From Leptobacterium_A meishanense (GTDB taxonomy: Bacteria; Bacteroidota; Bacteroidia; Flavobacteriales; Flavobacteriaceae), in NCBI RefSeq assembly GCF_037645805.1, contig NZ_JBBEXE010000006.1:219596-283595 (forward strand): 64,000 nt of DNA, in the 5' to 3' direction. Both the position numbers and the translations under genes were made by a program. Below, one piece after another: positions 8,035 to 16,841 of the stretch (its first letter is position 1; every line of letters begins with the position of its first letter). Below the pieces are notes generated by a model. It ran no database searches and had not been told where the DNA came from. It worked only from the letters and a program-made list of their open reading frames with translations.

Positions 8035-9435
8035 ATGAAAAAATACCTGTTAACTACACATTATCAAAAGATATTGGCAGATACCATTACCCCTGTGAGC
8101 GTTTATTTAAAGCTCAGGGACAAGTACCCAAACAGCCTCCTGCTGGAGAGTAGCGATTACCATGCCAACGACAATAGTTTTTCGTATATCTGTAGCAACC
8201 CCATTGCCTCCATCAAAATAGAGAATGAAACTGTTATACAACTATTTCCCGATGGTACGGTAGAAACAATAACGATTACACCAGACACCAATGTACCGGA
8301 AGTCATCTCGCAATTCTCCAAGCGGTTTTCGGCAACCAACAACAACTTCAAGTTTGCAAATAATGGCCTCTTTGGTTACATCGCTTATGATGCCGTCCGT
8401 TACTTTGAAGATATTGCACTGTCCAAAAAGCAAGGTTCATTGAACATTCCCGATGTCTATTATGCCATCTATCAGAACATCATTGCCATTGACCACTTTA
8501 AAAATGAAGCCTATATTTTTGCACATTGCTATGAGAAGGAAAGCAATATCCCTGAAATAGTCCAGTTACTACAGGTAAAGAATTTTGCTTCGTATAATTT
8601 TTCCAAACAGGGCGTAGCCACTTCCAACCTTAATGACAATGATTATAAAGAACACGTAACCCTCGCAAAAAAGCACTGCCAGCGTGGCGATGTGTTCCAA
8701 TTGGTACTATCACGAAGGTTCTCACAAGCCTTTAAGGGCGATGAATTTAACGTGTACCGGGCACTCCGGTCCATCAACCCCTCCCCTTACCTGTTTTATT
8801 TTGATTATGGTGATTTTAAGATTTTCGGAAGTTCGCCCGAAGCACAACTGGTCGTAAAAGATGGAAAAACAGAAATACACCCCATTGCAGGGACCTTTAA
8901 ACGTACCGGAAATGACCTTCAAGATGCAGAACTTGCCAAAAAACTGGCAGTTGATAAAAAAGAAAACTCCGAGCATGTGATGTTGGTCGATCTGGCCCGG
9001 AACGACCTCAGCAGGCATGGCAATGATGTAAAAGTGGAAACCTATCGGGAAGTCCAATTTTTTTCCCATGTTATTCACCTCGTATCCAAAGTCACCGGGA
9101 AAATGCACAAAGACACCAATACCATGCAGGTAGTGGCCGACACATTTCCCGCAGGCACCCTGAGTGGTGCGCCTAAACACAAAGCCATGCAACTCATTGA
9201 GCAGTACGAAAAGTGCAACCGTGATTTTTATGGCGGAGCCATTGGTTTTATGGACTTTGAAGGGAATTTTAACCATGCCATTATGATCCGAACTTTTTTA
9301 AGTAAAGACCATTGCCTGCATTATCAGGCAGGTGCCGGATTGGTCTCCGAATCCGATCCCGAAAACGAATTACAGGAAGTATACAATAAACTCGGTGCCC
9401 TTACCAAAGCACTTGAAATTGCAGAAAGCATATGA
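8035..9435 (+). CDS. trpE: anthranilate synthase component I
   Basis: 466 residues from the ATG at 8035 (an in-frame TTG lies at 8023). Converts chorismate and ammonia or glutamine to anthranilate, the first step of Trp synthesis. The N-terminal feedback site has 'SLLLESSDYH', with the LLES motif that binds Trp in characterised TrpE. The C-terminal chorismate-binding domain shows 'RRFSQAFKGDEFNVYRALR', 'PIAGTFKRTG', 'ELAKKLAVDKKENSEHVMLV', 'FPAGTLSGAPKHKAM' and 'YGGAIGFMDFEG'. First structural gene of the operon, behind the attenuator; its stop overlaps trpG by 4 bp (ATGA). Confidence 0.97.
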   Translation: MKKYLLTTHYQKILADTITPVSVYLKLRDKYPNSLLLESSDYHANDNSFSYICSNPIASIKIENETVIQLFPDGTVETITITPDTNVPEVISQFSKRFSATNNNFKFANNGLFGYIAYDAVRYFEDIALSKKQGSLNIPDVYYAIYQNIIAIDHFKNEAYIFAHCYEKESNIPEIVQLLQVKNFASYNFSKQGVATSNLNDNDYKEHVTLAKKHCQRGDVFQLVLSRRFSQAFKGDEFNVYRALRSINPSPYLFYFDYGDFKIFGSSPEAQLVVKDGKTEIHPIAGTFKRTGNDLQDAELAKKLAVDKKENSEHVMLVDLARNDLSRHGNDVKVETYREVQFFSHVIHLVSKVTGKMHKDTNTMQVVADTFPAGTLSGAPKHKAMQLIEQYEKCNRDFYGGAIGFMDFEGNFNHAIMIRTFLSKDHCLHYQAGAGLVSESDPENELQEVYNKLGALTKALEIAESI

Positions 9436-9998
9436 AAAAAGTATTAGTCATAGATAATTACGACAGCTTCACCTATAACCTGGTGCATTATCTAGAAGAT
9501 TTGGATTGTGATGTTACCGTGCTACGCAATGACCAGCTTACACTGGAAGATATAGCACCTTTTGGTAAAATTTTACTGTCCCCCGGACCCGGTATTCCCG
9601 ATGAAGCAGGCCTTTTAAAACCTATTATTGAAAAATATGCCCACACAAAAAGTATTCTCGGTGTATGCCTTGGCCAGCAGGCTATTGGAGAGGTTTTTGG
9701 AGGAAAGCTCATCAATTTGGACACGGTCTATCATGGGGTTGCAACAAAAGTGACCATCACGGTAGATGATGAGCCGTTATTTGCCGGTATGGAAAAAGAA
9801 ATTGAAGCCGGCCGGTACCATTCATGGGTGGTCGATAAAAATTTGCCCGATGTACTGGAGGCTACCTCTTTTGACGAAAATGGACAAGTAATGTCGCTCC
9901 GTCATAAAATATACGACGTAAAAGGTGTACAGTACCATCCTGAATCGGTGCTTACGCCCAATGGAAAAAAAATATTGGAAAACTGGATAAAATTATAA
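9432..9998 (+). CDS. trpG: anthranilate synthase component II, glutamine amidotransferase
   Basis: 188 residues, a class I glutamine amidotransferase that supplies ammonia to TrpE. Visible: 'VIDNYDSFTYNLVHYLE', 'LLSPGPGIPDEAG', the nucleophile loop 'LGVCLGQQAIGEVFGG' with its Cys, and the catalytic His-Glu in 'QYHPESVLTPNG'. A free-standing TrpG, not fused to TrpD. Starts inside the trpE stop and ends in a TAATG overlap with trpD, so the three genes are translationally coupled. Confidence 0.97.
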   Translation: MKKVLVIDNYDSFTYNLVHYLEDLDCDVTVLRNDQLTLEDIAPFGKILLSPGPGIPDEAGLLKPIIEKYAHTKSILGVCLGQQAIGEVFGGKLINLDTVYHGVATKVTITVDDEPLFAGMEKEIEAGRYHSWVVDKNLPDVLEATSFDENGQVMSLRHKIYDVKGVQYHPESVLTPNGKKILENWIKL

Positions 9999-10996
9999 TG
10001 ATGAAGGAATTACTCAACAGGCTTATTAACCACGAAACCATTTCCAAAGAAGAGGCAAAAGCAGTTTTGGTAAACATTTCTAAGGGGGAATACAACACCA
10101 GTCAAATTGCTGCTTTTTTAACGGTGTATATGATGCGAAGCATCACTATTGAAGAGCTGGAAGGTTTTCGGGACGCGCTCTTAGAGCTCTGTGTTGCTAT
10201 TGATTTCAATGGTTATGAGACTATTGACTTGTGTGGGACCGGTGGTGATGGCAAAGACACTTTCAACATTTCTACCCTTGCTTCTTTTGTGGCTGCCGGG
10301 GTGGGTATCCCCGTTACCAAGCACGGCAACTATGGGGTGTCCTCCAAATGTGGTTCCAGTAATGTCATGGAATATTTGGGCATAAAGTTTTCCAATAAAC
10401 CCGATTTTTTGAAACAATCGTTGGATGAAGCAGGTATTTGTATTTTACACGCTCCTTTGTTCCATCCTGCCATGAAAAACGTAGCTCCCATCCGGAAGGA
10501 ACTTGGGGTAAAGACTTTTTTTAATATGCTGGGCCCTATGGTAAACCCTGCCTTTCCGAAAAACCAGATTGTAGGGGTGTTCAATCTTGAACTGGCCCGG
10601 ATGTACGGGTATCTCTATCAAAATACCAATAAAAACTTTACCGTACTTCATGCCCTTGATGGGTATGATGAAATCTCCCTCACCGGAAATACCAAAACCA
10701 TCTCCAACAGTTCCGAAGGCATCCTAAAACCTGAAGATTTTGGAGTAGATACACTTTCAGAGGTTGATATTATAGGGGGTAACACCATTGAAGAATCTGC
10801 AAACATATTTATGACTGTACTGAATGGAAAGGGTACAGAAGCACAGAACAATGTGGTATGTGCCAACGCAGGGATTGCTATTGCAACCATAAAAGGAACA
10901 AGCCCAAAAAAAGGGTTTGAACTGGCAAAAGAATCATTGTTAAATGGCAACGGTCTAAAGGCTTTGAAAAAATTACAGGAACTGAGCAGAAACTAA
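9998..10996 (+). CDS. trpD: anthranilate phosphoribosyltransferase
   Basis: 332 residues. Transfers the phosphoribosyl group of PRPP to anthranilate. Signature glycine-rich loop 'DLCGTGGDGKDTFNIST', then 'VTKHGNYGVSSKCGSSNVME' and 'HPAMKNVAPIRKELGVKTFFN' (magnesium and anthranilate binding region). The start codon shares its A with the trpG stop. The last ~120 bp before trpC form an AT-rich spacer. Confidence 0.97.
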   Translation: MMKELLNRLINHETISKEEAKAVLVNISKGEYNTSQIAAFLTVYMMRSITIEELEGFRDALLELCVAIDFNGYETIDLCGTGGDGKDTFNISTLASFVAAGVGIPVTKHGNYGVSSKCGSSNVMEYLGIKFSNKPDFLKQSLDEAGICILHAPLFHPAMKNVAPIRKELGVKTFFNMLGPMVNPAFPKNQIVGVFNLELARMYGYLYQNTNKNFTVLHALDGYDEISLTGNTKTISNSSEGILKPEDFGVDTLSEVDIIGGNTIEESANIFMTVLNGKGTEAQNNVVCANAGIAIATIKGTSPKKGFELAKESLLNGNGLKALKKLQELSRN

Positions 10997-11118
10997 AATA
11001 TGAAGTGTGATATAGTATTGATTAGTTAGAAATGAGTATTGAAAAAATGTAAAATTCAAAATTTGACATTAAAAATTTAAAATTAAACAACACATCAACG
11101 AATAAACCATCAACTAAA
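10997..11118. repeat. AT-rich mosaic spacer between trpD and trpC
   Basis: Non-coding spacer inside the trp operon made of three recurring modules in order: A-type 'agtattgattagttagaaat', B-type 'aaaattcaaaattt...aaatttaaaatt', and C-type 'cgaataaaccatcaactaaa'. The same module order recurs at 17510-17686 and, inverted, at 18449-18825. No gene or clear terminator is present. Confidence 0.5.
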
Positions 11119-11907
11119 ATGAACATCCTCGACAAGATACTAACCGATAAAAAAAAGGAGGTCGCGCTTAAAAAAAGTGTTGTTCCTGTTTCGCAATTAG
11201 AGGCATCGGTATTGTTTGGGCAAGAAACCATTTCATTGGCCGAAAAACTAAAAAAAAGCACTACGGGTATTATTGCTGAACACAAACGCAGGTCGCCCTC
11301 AAAAGCAGTAATTAACCAAAATCACAATGTACAAGATGTTGTTTTGGGATATGAGAAAGCAGGGGTTTGTGGAATCTCAGTCTTAACAGACGGGAAATAC
11401 TTTGGTGGTTCTTTGGATGATCTTATCATTGCCAGGGCTGCTTCAAAAACCGCTTTGTTGCGGAAAGAATTCATTATAGACAAATACCAACTGCTGGAGG
11501 CAAAAGCCCACGGTGCCGACGTTATCCTGCTTATTGCTGCAGTACTCACAAAAGAAGAAATAAAAAACCTGTCAACCTTTGCAAAAAGTTTGGGACTGGA
11601 GGTCTTATTGGAAGTACACAACAAAGAAGAACTAGACAAGTCCCTAATGCCGTCACTTGACATGTTGGGGGTCAATAACCGCAACCTGAAGACCTTTGAG
11701 ATAAACTTGGATATCAGTAAAACATTGGCGGAACACATCCCTGATGATTTTGTAAAAGTGTCTGAAAGTGGCATCAGCACTATAGAAGCTATCAAAACAT
11801 TACAAACATTTGGTTACCAAGGGTTTCTTATAGGCGAAAACTTTATGAGAACCGATAATCCCGGAAAAAGCGCGGAGGAATTTATAAAAATAATGGAGAA
11901 TAAATAA
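11119..11907 (+). CDS. trpC: indole-3-glycerol phosphate synthase
   Basis: 262 residues, a TIM-barrel enzyme that cyclises CdRP to indole-3-glycerol phosphate. Visible: 'MNILDKILTDKKKEVALKK', the catalytic 'IIAEHKRRSPSKAVI' (Glu and Lys of the SPS motif), 'ISVLTDGKYFGGSLDDL', 'RKEFIIDKYQL', 'LGVNNRNLKTFEI' and 'SESGIST'. Monofunctional: it is not fused to TrpF, which is encoded next. Confidence 0.97.
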   Translation: MNILDKILTDKKKEVALKKSVVPVSQLEASVLFGQETISLAEKLKKSTTGIIAEHKRRSPSKAVINQNHNVQDVVLGYEKAGVCGISVLTDGKYFGGSLDDLIIARAASKTALLRKEFIIDKYQLLEAKAHGADVILLIAAVLTKEEIKNLSTFAKSLGLEVLLEVHNKEELDKSLMPSLDMLGVNNRNLKTFEINLDISKTLAEHIPDDFVKVSESGISTIEAIKTLQTFGYQGFLIGENFMRTDNPGKSAEEFIKIMENK

Positions 11908-11944
11908 TTGAGTAGTTGGCAATATGTAAAAATTAACCAAAAAC

Positions 11945-11970
11945 CGTCACCCTGAGCGCAGTCGAAGGGT
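11945..11970 (+). repeat. REP-like element, trpC-trpF spacer
   Basis: 'cgtcaccctgagcgcagtcg' followed by 'aagggt' is a short copy of the dispersed element family also represented at 41510-41600, 57826-57849 and 58640-58723. It lies between two coding genes of the operon, and probably forms only a weak hairpin (ccct/aggg). Confidence 0.6.
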
Positions 11971-11985
11971 ATTAACTAAAAACAA

Positions 11986-12609
11986 ATGAAACTCAAAGTC
12001 TGTGGAATGAAATATGAAGAGAACATCAAGGAAGTGGCCATGCTGCAACCTGATTACATGGGCTTTATTTTCTGGGAAGGGTCCAAAAGATATCTAGATA
12101 ACCCCATTCCAAAAGACATTCCATCCACTATTAAAAAAACAGGGGTGTTTGTTGATGCTACCTTAGAGGAAATCATTGAAAAAGTAAAAACATATACCCT
12201 TCAGGCAGTACAATTACACGGAAAAGAATCTCCTGAATTATGTAAGCAGTTAAAAACTGAACAGCCCCAAGTAGAGATCATCAAAGTTTTTTCCATTGGA
12301 AATAATTTCAGTTTTGAACAGCTTACACCTTACGAAACCATGTGTGATTTTTACCTGTTCGACACCAAAGGAAAGCTCCCCGGAGGAAATGGCGACACTT
12401 TTAATTGGGCCGTATTAGAAAACTATCCTTCACAAAAACCTTTTTTTCTCAGCGGTGGCATTGGTCTGGAACAGTTAAACGATATCGCTTCTTTCTGTAA
12501 AAAGGAAGCCTCTAAATATTGCTATGCTATAGATGTAAACAGCATGTTTGAAATAAAACCCGGATTAAAAGATGTTGGAAAAATTAAAGATTTAAAATCA
12601 AAGATTTGA
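11986..12609 (+). CDS. trpF: phosphoribosylanthranilate isomerase
   Basis: 207 residues, a TIM-barrel isomerase (PRA to CdRP). It starts 'MKLKVCGMKYEENI' with the catalytic Cys of KVCGM, then 'DYMGFIFWEGSKRYL', 'KKTGVFVDATLEEI', 'VQLHGKESPELC', 'LFDTKGKLPGGNGDTFNW' and the phosphate-binding 'FFLSGGIGLEQL'; the catalytic Asp lies in 'IDVNSMFEIKPGLKD'. Canonical position between trpC and trpB. Confidence 0.97.
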   Translation: MKLKVCGMKYEENIKEVAMLQPDYMGFIFWEGSKRYLDNPIPKDIPSTIKKTGVFVDATLEEIIEKVKTYTLQAVQLHGKESPELCKQLKTEQPQVEIIKVFSIGNNFSFEQLTPYETMCDFYLFDTKGKLPGGNGDTFNWAVLENYPSQKPFFLSGGIGLEQLNDIASFCKKEASKYCYAIDVNSMFEIKPGLKDVGKIKDLKSKI

Positions 12610-12726
12610 TATTTAAAATTGATTGCTAAAAATAGACAAGAAGAAAATTTTAAACGAATAAACTGTAAACCGTTAACTTAAAACTTTTAGCTAAAAACCG
12701 ACAACTGTCAACTAAAAAAATAAAAA
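12610..12726. repeat. AT-rich mosaic spacer between trpF and trpB
   Basis: 117 bp of non-coding DNA with C-type modules ('ataaactgtaaaccgttaac', 'ccgacaactgtcaacta'), the same family as the other mosaic spacers. No ORF or strong hairpin seen, so transcription probably reads through to trpB. Confidence 0.45.
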
Positions 12727-13911
12727 ATGAACACATACCACGTCAATGAAAAAGGGTACTACGGAGCATTTGGAGGCGCATACATCCCTGAAATGCTCTA
12801 TCCCAATGTGGAAGAACTACGCCAAAAATATCTTGAAATAACAGCAGAATCCTCTTTTCAAAAAGAATTCAGGCAATTATTAAAAGACTATGTCGGCCGC
12901 CCTACTCCGCTTTATTTTGCAGAGAGGCTCTCCAAGAAATATAACACCAAAATATATTTAAAACGAGAAGACCTTTGCCACACCGGAGCGCATAAAGTCA
13001 ATAACACTATTGGGCAAATACTGCTCGCAAAACGTTTGGGAAAAAACCGCATTATTGCCGAAACAGGTGCCGGACAGCATGGTGTGGCCACTGCAACTGT
13101 ATGTGCGCTCATGGGCATACAATGCATTGTTTATATGGGTGAAGTGGATATAAAAAGGCAAGCTCCCAATGTAGCCCGTATGAAAATGTTGGGTGCCGAA
13201 GTGCGCGCTGCAACTTCCGGTAGTAAAACCTTAAAGGATGCTACCAATGAAGCCATCCGCGATTGGATCAACAACCCTGTTGACACCCACTACATCATAG
13301 GTTCTGTGGTAGGCCCACACCCCTACCCTGACATGGTAGCGCGGTTTCAATCGGTGATTTCAGAGGAGATACAAGCGCAACTATTGGAAAAAGAAGGAAG
13401 AAAAAATCCGGATCATGTGATTGCCTGTGTGGGCGGAGGGAGTAATGCTGCCGGGGCTTACTATCATTTTCTCGATGTCCCTGAAGTGAACCTCATTGCC
13501 GTGGAAGCTGCCGGAAAAGGCATTCATTCGGGAGAAAGTGCTGCTACCTCAGCCTTGGGGAAAGAAGGCATTATCCACGGGAGCAAAACATTGCTCATGC
13601 AAACACAGGATGGGCAGATTACAGAGCCTTATTCTATTTCTGCCGGATTGGACTATCCGGGTGTTGGCCCTTTACATGCTCATTTGTTCAAAAGCGGGCG
13701 GGCAGCGTTTATGTCCATTACAGATGATGAGGCGATGACCTCAGGACTTGAACTGTCCCAACTCGAAGGGATTATCCCTGCTATTGAAACCTCACATGCC
13801 CTTGCAGTTTTAAACCATAAAAAATTTGATACGGATGCGATTGTTGTCATCAACCTCTCCGGAAGGGGCGACAAAGATTTGAACACCTATATCGATTATT
13901 TTAAACTTTAA
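12727..13911 (+). CDS. trpB: tryptophan synthase beta subunit
   Basis: 394 residues. PLP enzyme joining indole and serine. Visible: 'YYGAFGGAYIPEMLYP', 'RPTPLYFAERLSKKY', the PLP-lysine motif 'KREDLCHTGAHKVNNTIGQ', 'AETGAGQHGVATATVCA', the phosphate loop 'CVGGGSNAAGAY', 'ISAGLDYPGVGPLHAHL' and 'VINLSGRGDKDLNTY'. Canonical TrpB1 type. It forms the alpha2-beta2 complex with TrpA, encoded 36 bp downstream. Confidence 0.98.
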   Translation: MNTYHVNEKGYYGAFGGAYIPEMLYPNVEELRQKYLEITAESSFQKEFRQLLKDYVGRPTPLYFAERLSKKYNTKIYLKREDLCHTGAHKVNNTIGQILLAKRLGKNRIIAETGAGQHGVATATVCALMGIQCIVYMGEVDIKRQAPNVARMKMLGAEVRAATSGSKTLKDATNEAIRDWINNPVDTHYIIGSVVGPHPYPDMVARFQSVISEEIQAQLLEKEGRKNPDHVIACVGGGSNAAGAYYHFLDVPEVNLIAVEAAGKGIHSGESAATSALGKEGIIHGSKTLLMQTQDGQITEPYSISAGLDYPGVGPLHAHLFKSGRAAFMSITDDEAMTSGLELSQLEGIIPAIETSHALAVLNHKKFDTDAIVVINLSGRGDKDLNTYIDYFKL

Positions 13912-13947
13912 CCATACCCATCTCATCGCTCAATACTCAATGTTCAT

Positions 13948-14718
13948 ATGAACCGGATTAATCAAAAATTAAAAGAAGATAAAAAGCTATTGTCCATTTA
14001 CTTTACGGCAGGGTTTCCAAAGTTAGAAGACACAGTGCCCATCATTCAAAAACTCCAAGAGACCGGTGTTGATATGATTGAAATAGGATTGCCTTTTAGC
14101 GACCCGTTGGCGGATGGACCTACCATTCAGGAAAGCTCCACGGCTGCATTAAGAAATGGCATGACTACTGCTGTGCTTTTTGACCAGTTAAAAGACATCC
14201 GGAAAACCGTACATATCCCGCTTATCATCATGGGCTATTTTAATCCCATCATGCAATACGGGGTAGCCGCTTTTTGCAAAAAATGCAAGGAGGTGGGTAT
14301 TGACGGGCTGATTATCCCCGACCTTCCGGTGGATGTGTATCATCAAGAATTTCAACCGCTTTTTGAATCGTATGGATTGTTGAATATGTTTCTCATTACC
14401 CCTCAGACTTCTGAAGAGCGTATCCGTTATATCGATACCGTTTCTAAGGGGTTTATTTATATGGTGAGTTCGGCCAGCGTTACCGGTGCTAAAAACACCT
14501 TCGGAACAGCACAATCCGATTATTTTAAAAGAATAGCAGCTATGAACCTCAACGCCCCGCAAATTGTTGGTTTTGGCATTAGCAACGCAGACACGTTTCA
14601 ACAGGCAACAACAACTACCAAAGGGGCCATTATTGGTTCGGCGTTTATAAAACTGCTGACTGAAAAAGGGTTGAACGGCATGGGAGAGTTTGTTAAGACT
14701 ATACGTCCAACAACCTAG
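13948..14718 (+). CDS. trpA: tryptophan synthase alpha subunit
   Basis: 256 residues; splits indole-3-glycerol phosphate to indole. Catalytic Glu in 'MIEIGLPFSDPLADGPTIQ' and Asp in the following DPLADGP segment; 'FYMVSSASVTGAKNTF'-like loop (seen as YMVSSASVTGAKNTF) and phosphate site 'GFGISNADTF'. Last gene of the trp operon. The 95 bp to the convergent ParA gene hold no obvious intrinsic terminator. Confidence 0.97.
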   Translation: MNRINQKLKEDKKLLSIYFTAGFPKLEDTVPIIQKLQETGVDMIEIGLPFSDPLADGPTIQESSTAALRNGMTTAVLFDQLKDIRKTVHIPLIIMGYFNPIMQYGVAAFCKKCKEVGIDGLIIPDLPVDVYHQEFQPLFESYGLLNMFLITPQTSEERIRYIDTVSKGFIYMVSSASVTGAKNTFGTAQSDYFKRIAAMNLNAPQIVGFGISNADTFQQATTTTKGAIIGSAFIKLLTEKGLNGMGEFVKTIRPTT

Positions 14719-14813
14719 GGATTTTATACGGAACGTCTCCAGTAGCAAAGGATGCTAGTGGGAGGGCGGGGGGAGCTATAATTTCAGATACATTGTTAGC
14801 ATTCGTTTTCATT

Positions 14814-15779
14814 CTACGTTCTATTGATTATTTCTTCAGCTAAACTTTCAAAGTCTGCTCTACAATCTCTTACTTTCCCCATATGTCCGGCATTTATTTC
14901 TGGTGGATTAAGATTAAAAATTGGTTTATTATTTGTTTGAGCTGCGGGTACGAGACTATGATAGTTCTTAACAGAAGGTAAATCATTGGTTACTCCGTCT
15001 ATAATCAAATTATTCGGAAGAACATTAATCATTTTAGTTTGAATTTCATTTGGAATTTGTTGTTCCCAATGTTCGAAAGCTTGTGTCGGTCTGCCTCTAC
15101 TAATATTAAATTGCTGGGAAATATATCCTATGAATTTTGGTTCACCGTTTTGAATGTTAAAAGTTAAATTGGCAGGCACTCGTTGTTTAGCCGTCTGCCA
15201 ATCAGTATACCATTTACTAATACTTTTACCAACAGAACCTATTGCCATTAATGAAAATTGATCTGGAACAACTGGCACTACAAAATGATCACTCGATAAT
15301 ATTAACGACCTATTTAAAGGTCCAACATTAGGTCCTAAATCGTAGATTATATAATCAACATTTAAAGATCTTCCTATTTGCTCTGACAATCTATGAATAG
15401 CACTATGAGTCCTAAACCCACGTTCTAATCCTGTAAAGCATTCATTCCATGCGGTATTTAACTGAGATTCGTAATCTGTGATTTCAATATGTCCAGGAAT
15501 TAGTGATATATTGGTTGTCAGCGTAATTGGATCTCCAATTTGAATATCTCCAGCTCCGCTTAATAGTTGCCCCAAAGCATCTTTAAGTGAATATCCTCCA
15601 TTTTGATAAACATTTTGTAAATCAGCATCTGAAAGAGCTATTGAGGTTAAATTACATTGAGCATCGGCATCAATTAATAGAACTTTTTTACCCTTAGATT
15701 CAAGGGCATATGATAGATTATAAGTCAAAGTTGTTTTTCCAACTCCTCCTTTATGATTAAAAATACTTATTCTTTTCAT
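14814..15779 (-). CDS. orphan ParA-family ATPase
   Basis: 321 residues from MKRISIFNHKGGVGKTT, chosen because the deviant Walker A (KGGVGKTT) should lie near the N-terminus; the frame is open to 15854. Also visible: 'LLIDADAQCNLTSIAL' (switch/Walker A' region) and 'VDYIIYDLGPNVGPLNRS' (Walker B). The C-terminus has 'NLNPPEINAGHMGKVRDC', not a standard partner-binding region I know. No ParB or chromosome-partition gene is adjacent, so it is not the chromosomal Par system; it could position cargo or belong to a transferred element. An array of 146-bp repeats lies directly upstream. Confidence 0.88.
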   Translation of the reverse strand: MKRISIFNHKGGVGKTTLTYNLSYALESKGKKVLLIDADAQCNLTSIALSDADLQNVYQNGGYSLKDALGQLLSGAGDIQIGDPITLTTNISLIPGHIEITDYESQLNTAWNECFTGLERGFRTHSAIHRLSEQIGRSLNVDYIIYDLGPNVGPLNRSLILSSDHFVVPVVPDQFSLMAIGSVGKSISKWYTDWQTAKQRVPANLTFNIQNGEPKFIGYISQQFNISRGRPTQAFEHWEQQIPNEIQTKMINVLPNNLIIDGVTNDLPSVKNYHSLVPAAQTNNKPIFNLNPPEINAGHMGKVRDCRADFESLAEEIINRT

Positions 15780-15948
15780 ATTACATTTTTTATTTTTTTT
15801 AATGAATGTTAACGTAAGGATATATCTACTGGTATATATACCTGTATTGAACATATAGCCACAAATCTAAATTATTTTTAATAAAAATTACATAACCTTA
15901 CAAAAAAAGTAGTTCATTACGGTAAAATTGTAATTTTATAAAAAAGCG

Positions 15949-16640
15949 TCATTTCGAATCCCTCGCGGGGAGCGGGGGTGAGAAATCTAACTAAACGATA
16001 ACGAGACTTTTGCTTTTTGAGATTTCTCCCCAATATGCATTGGGGTCGAAATGACTGCAATTAATTCTTTAACAACATACAGCTGTCTTTTCGAATTGAG
16101 CTTTGAGGTAACAAAGCGAACATGAGAAATCTAACCAAACGATAATGGGGTTTTTGCTTTTTTGAGATTTCTCCCCCAATATGCATTGGGGTCGAAATGA
16201 CTGCGATTAATTCTTTAACAGCATACAGCTGTCTTTTCGAATTGAGCTTTGAGGTAACAAAGCGAACATGAGAAATCTAACCAAACGATAATGGGGTTTT
16301 TGCTTTTTTGAGATTTCTCCCCCAATATGCATTGGGGTCGAAATGACTGCGATTAATTCTTTAACAGCATACAGCTGTCTTTTCGAATTGAGCTTTGAGG
16401 TAACAAAGCGAACATGAGAAATCTAACCAAACGATAATGGGGTTTTTGCTTTTTTGAGATTTCTCCCCCAATATGCATTGGGGTCGAAATGACTGCGATT
16501 AATTCTTTAACAGCATACAGCTGTCTTTTCGAATTGAGCTTTGAGGTAACAAAGCGAACATGAGAAATCTAATTAAAATATGACAGAACTTTTATGTTTT
16601 AAGATTTCTCAGTCGCATAGCTCCTTCGAAATGACTCTTC
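15949..16640. repeat. 146-bp tandem repeat array of REP-like units
   Basis: Three apparently identical 146-bp units begin at 16081, 16227 and 16373, flanked by a degenerate unit on the left (15949-16080) and a partial one on the right (16519-16640). Each unit contains GAGAAATCT ... AGATTTCTC as an inverted pair, a CCCCAAT-ATGC-ATTGGGG hairpin and a TCGAAATGAC end. There are no variable spacers, so it is not a CRISPR array. The region between ParA and the THX gene (15780-16706) otherwise holds no ORF. Confidence 0.85.
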
Positions 16641-16706
16641 AGATAGCCTTCATATAATATTGCCCGTCTTAAAGAATTCCTTATATTTAAGAAAACACAC
16701 TAAAAT

Positions 16707-16841
16707 ATGGGAAAAGGAGACAAAAAAACCAGAAGAGGTAAGATTATTATGGGATCGTATGGAAAGTTACGGCCTCGTAGAAAAAAGTTTCGTATAACAT
16801 CGAAACATGTAAAAGGCGAAACGGTAAACCAGAATGGTTAA
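16707..16841 (+). CDS. 30S ribosomal protein THX
   Basis: 44 residues: MGKGDKKTRRGKIIMGSYGK, then LRPRRKKF and a short tail ending VNQNG. MGKGDKKT.RGKI..GSYG..RPR is the signature of THX, a tiny basic protein at the top of the 30S head in Thermus and Bacteroidota. It is too short for ordinary gene calling. Its stop codon overlaps the 3' end of the convergent glycosylase gene by 4 bp. Confidence 0.9.
   Translation: MGKGDKKTRRGKIIMGSYGKLRPRRKKFRITSKHVKGETVNQNG

Noticed and set aside
8722..9276. 184-codon antisense ORF within trpE
   Set aside because: Lies entirely inside a well-supported gene, and its translation shows no recognisable domain; a shadow of trpE codon usage.
14719..14813. Intrinsic terminator between trpA and the ParA gene
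   Set aside because: GC-rich runs are present (gggagggcggggggag), but there is no stable stem with a following T run on either strand.
14814..15779. Chromosomal parA of a parABS system
   Set aside because: No parB, gid genes or parS-like site nearby, and the C-terminal half differs from chromosomal ParA as I know it.
15949..16640. Possible CRISPR array
   Set aside because: Units are 146 bp and directly abutting without variable spacers, and no cas gene is present in the window.
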